Origin: Lysinibacillus sphaericus OT4b.31
GTDB taxonomy: Bacteria > Bacillota > Bacilli > Bacillales_A > Planococcaceae
DNA length: 64,000 bases
Direction: 5' to 3'
NCBI RefSeq assembly: GCF_000392615.1
Contig: NZ_KB933398.1
Coordinates: forward strand, 2,132,691 to 2,196,690
This document shows positions 61,247-64,000 of this stretch, one piece after another (the first letter of the stretch is position 1; each line of letters begins with the position of its first letter). Below the pieces are notes generated by a model, which worked only from the letters and a program-made list of their open reading frames with translations, did no database searches and had not been told where the DNA came from. The translations under genes and the position numbers were made by a program.

Positions 61247-63051
61247 GAAGCTTCAATTTCCTTTGTTAGTCGTTCAAGTTCATCGATCAGATGCCCGATA
61301 TAGGCAATCGTTTCTCGAAGCGGTTGATCTGTTGTCACATCAACACCTGCCATTTGCGCTAGCTCTACAGGTGATTTTGTACCACCAGCTTGGAGAACCT
61401 GTAACCACTCATCGACAGCGGGGCTGCCTTCTTTTAAAATACGCTGCGATACTTGTGTTGAAATTGTTAAACCTGCGCTATAAGTATATGGGTATAAGCC
61501 CATGTAGTAGTGAGGCTGACGCATCCAAGTTAGCTCTGCACCTTCAGAAATGTCTACTGTATCGCCCCAGAAATCTTCAAGGACCGTGCGTTTTAATTTA
61601 TTTAAAACAGTCGCATTGACAGATTCGCCAGCGTCCACTAATTCATAGACCTTGCGCTGATAAGCAGCTTCTAGTAAATGTGTTACGAAGTTATGATAAT
61701 ACGTTTTTGATACGATATTTGAAATGACCCAACGTTTGAAACGAAGGTCATCATTATGTGTTAATAAATAATTTGCCAATAGCATTTCATTCATTGTGGA
61801 TGGCGCCTCGATAAAGTAAAGAGAAGGGCGACTATTGAAATACGATTGATGTCCATGTGCATTCACAAAATGTCCTGCATGGCCAAGCTCATGTGTGAGG
61901 GTAAACACCTCATTCATGCGCGCATTCCATGATATGAGAATGTATGGATGACTGCCGTATGGACTGGAGCAGAACGCGCCAGTTGATTTGCCTTTGTTTG
62001 GCGCAAAGTCAATCCAACGCTCGTTAAATGCTCGTTCAAGCATATTTTGATAATCCTCACCCATGACTGCCAGGGATTTTTCGACATAATCTTTCGCCTC
62101 AGCCATTGTTAACTTTGGATCATAGCTTGCATCGAGCGCGATTTTTAAATCAGCAAATGTCATTTTTTCTAAATCATTTGCTTGCTGAATCAGCTTCGCA
62201 TAACGACGCATATGCGGTGCAAGCTCTTGTGTGATAAGGTCAATTTGGCGATTATAGAGTGAACGATCTACTTCTTGATCAAATAATAGATAGTCAATCA
62301 CAGAGTCAAAACCTCGTAAATTAGCTATTGTTTTTTCTTGTTGAATATGTGTGTTATATACTTGCGCTGTTGTATGCTGATAATCACGTAGCTTGCTAGA
62401 AAATGCATCAAATGCTGCCCGACGCACATTTGTATTTACTTCAAGCTCCCAATCATTTTCAAATAATACAAAGCTGAGAGGGTGTTTTGTTCCATTTACC
62501 TCGAAATCACCGAAATTCATATCGACAAGCTTTGTTGTGTTATAGATTTCATAGGGAGCATCAAAAGTGGAGCTAAGTGCCGCAAGTGCCTTTTCCACTT
62601 CAGGGTGCAATTGGTGAGGCTTCTTTTTTAATAATTCTTTTAAATAATGCTTATAAAGTGGGCTCAACGCAGCAGCTTCCTCTAAAATGGTTTCATCTAA
62701 TGCTAATAATTCACTACGCACAAATGATAGCGCACTACTAATTTTTCCGACAGCTGTACTGAATTTCGCAGCACGCATTTGCGCCGCATCATCCGTGCGA
62801 TCAGCCTGAATGTTTAAACTAGCGTAAGCGCCAATCGGGACGAATTTTACTTGCAATGTTTCAAAAGCTGTTAGAACATCAATCACTTTTTGTGCATCTG
62901 TAATGGTGCCTTGATACGTACGTTCAAAATTTACCGCTTCCTCCACTAATTGCGCTAAAGTAGGTTCAAAATCTGTGTCATTCTCAAGTAAATCTTGTAA
63001 ATTCCAAGTTTCTTCTAGTGGAACATCTTTGCGTAATGGTAAAACCTCCAT
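61204..63051 (-). CDS. pepF: Oligoendopeptidase F (M3 family)
   Basis: 615 residues from ATG 63051 (AAAGGGGTG upstream). Zinc motif HELGH at about 387-391 in FTLTHELGHAGHFVNAHG, plus MNEMLL with the third ligand glutamate. It cleaves peptides of about 7-17 residues in the cytoplasm. The last residues SSETLIGGGFLRPQ are encoded by repeat copy D, so the original C-terminus was probably replaced when the element arrived. Confidence 0.93.
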   Translation of the reverse strand: MEVLPLRKDVPLEETWNLQDLLENDTDFEPTLAQLVEEAVNFERTYQGTITDAQKVIDVLTAFETLQVKFVPIGAYASLNIQADRTDDAAQMRAAKFSTAVGKISSALSFVRSELLALDETILEEAAALSPLYKHYLKELLKKKPHQLHPEVEKALAALSSTFDAPYEIYNTTKLVDMNFGDFEVNGTKHPLSFVLFENDWELEVNTNVRRAAFDAFSSKLRDYQHTTAQVYNTHIQQEKTIANLRGFDSVIDYLLFDQEVDRSLYNRQIDLITQELAPHMRRYAKLIQQANDLEKMTFADLKIALDASYDPKLTMAEAKDYVEKSLAVMGEDYQNMLERAFNERWIDFAPNKGKSTGAFCSSPYGSHPYILISWNARMNEVFTLTHELGHAGHFVNAHGHQSYFNSRPSLYFIEAPSTMNEMLLANYLLTHNDDLRFKRWVISNIVSKTYYHNFVTHLLEAAYQRKVYELVDAGESVNATVLNKLKRTVLEDFWGDTVDISEGAELTWMRQPHYYMGLYPYTYSAGLTISTQVSQRILKEGSPAVDEWLQVLQAGGTKSPVELAQMAGVDVTTDQPLRETIAYIGHLIDELERLTKEIEASSETLIGGGFLRPQ

Positions 63052-63406
63052 GTGTGAACACCCCTTTATTGTAAGTGATTTCATTATAACGAAACTATTT
63101 CGGAAAGTGAAATAATTAGAGCGAATAGTTTTAATATTTTGCTAGTTGATGAACAAAACTCATTGGGGTCATGAATACATCCCTTTGAAGTCATGTGAAA
63201 AAAGAGAGCTTCGTACTATGTTCGTGTAGTAACTACCATTTTACGAGGTTCTCTTTTTGTTATGGTTTAAGCACAAAAATAATGATTTGCCAATGTACAT
63301 CATTGTTTATGTTTTAAATTATGATAGTAGGGAAAAATGAGTGTATAGCCAATGCACAATGCAACGCATACTAAAGGCTAGAACTATGATAATTGGAGGA
63401 GAAAAT
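63052..63406. other. Divergent region between pepF and dps
   Basis: Contains the orphan terminator hairpin listed next. An AT-rich TTTAAATTATGATAG near 63314 resembles a PerR/Fur-type sequence only weakly, so it is not called. Confidence 0.4.
63198..63259 (+). terminator. Terminator-like hairpin upstream of dps
   Basis: AAAAAGAGAGCTTCGTA pairs with TACGAGGTTCTCTTTTT (17 pairs, mostly Watson-Crick), followed by TTTTTG. No gene lies before it on the plus strand, so it may be a leader attenuator or a relic. Confidence 0.6.
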
Positions 63407-63847
63407 ATGACACAAAACTTAAATAAGCAATTGAATAAGCTTGTAGCAACATACTCGGTACTTTATACAAAGTTGCATAACTACCATTGGTATGTAACGG
63501 GCAACGCCTTCTTTACACTCCATGCAAAATTTGAAGAATTATATAATGAAACCACGTTAAATTTAGATGAAATTGCAGAGCGTATTTTGTCGAAAGATGG
63601 TAAGCCCGTTGCTACATTAAAGGAACATCTGGAGCTATCTTATATAGAGGAAGCCACAGGGAAGGAAACGACTGAGGAAATGGTGGAAACAACGATCTCT
63701 GATTTCCAAAAGTTAATGAAAGCATTAAATTCAACAATGGCGCTAGCAGCAGAAGATGGGGACGACCGTACAGAGGATTTACTCAATGCAATGTATCAAT
63801 CGCTTGAAAAACATACATGGATGTTAAAAGCATTTCTTGGCAACTAA
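63407..63847 (+). CDS. Dps family ferritin-like DNA-binding protein
   Basis: 146 residues from ATG 63407 with GGAGG upstream (a longer frame lacks an RBS). Ferroxidase motif LHNYHWYVTGNAFFTLHAKF then EELYNETTLNLDEIAERI, the classical H...H-x-x-x-D/E spacing between subunits. It stores iron and protects DNA against peroxide. Single gene. Confidence 0.93.
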   Translation: MTQNLNKQLNKLVATYSVLYTKLHNYHWYVTGNAFFTLHAKFEELYNETTLNLDEIAERILSKDGKPVATLKEHLELSYIEEATGKETTEEMVETTISDFQKLMKALNSTMALAAEDGDDRTEDLLNAMYQSLEKHTWMLKAFLGN

Positions 63848-63982
63848 ATCATGAACTAATAGGACAAAGTGAAATGAAATATTACAAATATTACAGTATG
63901 ATGAAAAAGATGTAAAAGGCGTTTCTTATCCCACGAGCTGGGTAAAAACATAGTAAGCCATACAAAATAGGAGGAATTGAAC

Positions 63983-64000
63983 ATGATGAATGAACAAAAC
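63983..64000 (+). CDS. Start of a gene cut by the window end
   Basis: GGAGG (63970-63974) lies 8 bp before the ATG; only MMNEQN is visible. Product unknown. Confidence 0.5.

Overview
The window looks like chromosomal DNA of a low-GC, spore-forming Bacillales, most likely a Lysinibacillus or close Planococcaceae relative. This is inferred from AT-rich intergenic DNA, strong GGAGG ribosome binding sites, frequent TTG/GTG starts, a fused double dynamin (DynA type), type II pantothenate kinase, DUF4183 and SASP-like small proteins, a UPF0180 protein and a LysM-NlpC/P60 hydrolase. No rRNA, tRNA, CRISPR array, intact insertion sequence or prophage was seen.

Layout. 1-2852: the 3' end of a bacterial microcompartment operon (two PduL-type phosphotransacylases, a vertex protein, a hexameric shell protein, a malate dehydrogenase). 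2853-5386: repeats, then a MerR regulator with a serine hydrolase. 5714-10608: M32 carboxypeptidase, a ba3-type cytochrome oxidase operon on the minus strand including a 40-residue small subunit and an FNR-type promoter, then CheX. 10674-14227: a Fur-controlled 29-residue membrane peptide and a complete pyroglutamate salvage operon (pcp-pxpB-pxpC-pxpA). 14228-16506: gene-poor DNA and two DUF4183 genes. 16869-24243: dynA, sulfurtransferase, a 21-bp tandem array, an MBL-fold hydrolase and malic enzyme. 24554-36241: a frameshifted chemoreceptor, Yip1 protein, stand-alone purC, NADP-glutamate dehydrogenase, YaiI, D-serine dehydratase, a broken acetyltransferase, several small zinc-binding or SET-domain proteins and an aminotransferase. 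36607-39620: NERD and MazG-like genes followed by a cluster of gene remnants (type I toxin locus, IS1182-type transposase, histidine kinase, DUF418). 39815-45790: TetR with a membrane serine hydrolase, a BlaI/BlaR1-like pair with protein repeats, and a ferric-reductase-like protein. 45864-54499: a split DnaD-like gene, YdjM, squalene/phytoene synthase family, SDR, CoaW, small spore-like proteins, PfpI, and a MarR-MFS pair. 54921-64000: LysM-NlpC, a polar amino acid ABC importer, RNase H-like, SEC-C protein, oligoendopeptidase F, Dps, and the start of one more gene.

Most genes are metabolic or housekeeping. The less ordinary content is non-coding and regulatory: (i) a dispersed, structured element of about 130-160 bp present four times, each time 3' of a gene in the same relative orientation, once supplying the last codons and stop of pepF; (ii) three intergenic arrays with a 21-bp period and a shared core; (iii) an FNR-like palindrome centred at -41.5 of the predicted oxidase promoter; (iv) a Fur-box promoter driving a 29-residue peptide. 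Three genes (chemoreceptor, acetyltransferase, DnaD-like) carry single-base lesions that could be real decay or sequencing errors. I found no strong evidence for a wholly new multi-gene system; the repeat families and the Fur-controlled peptide are the best candidates for something undescribed.
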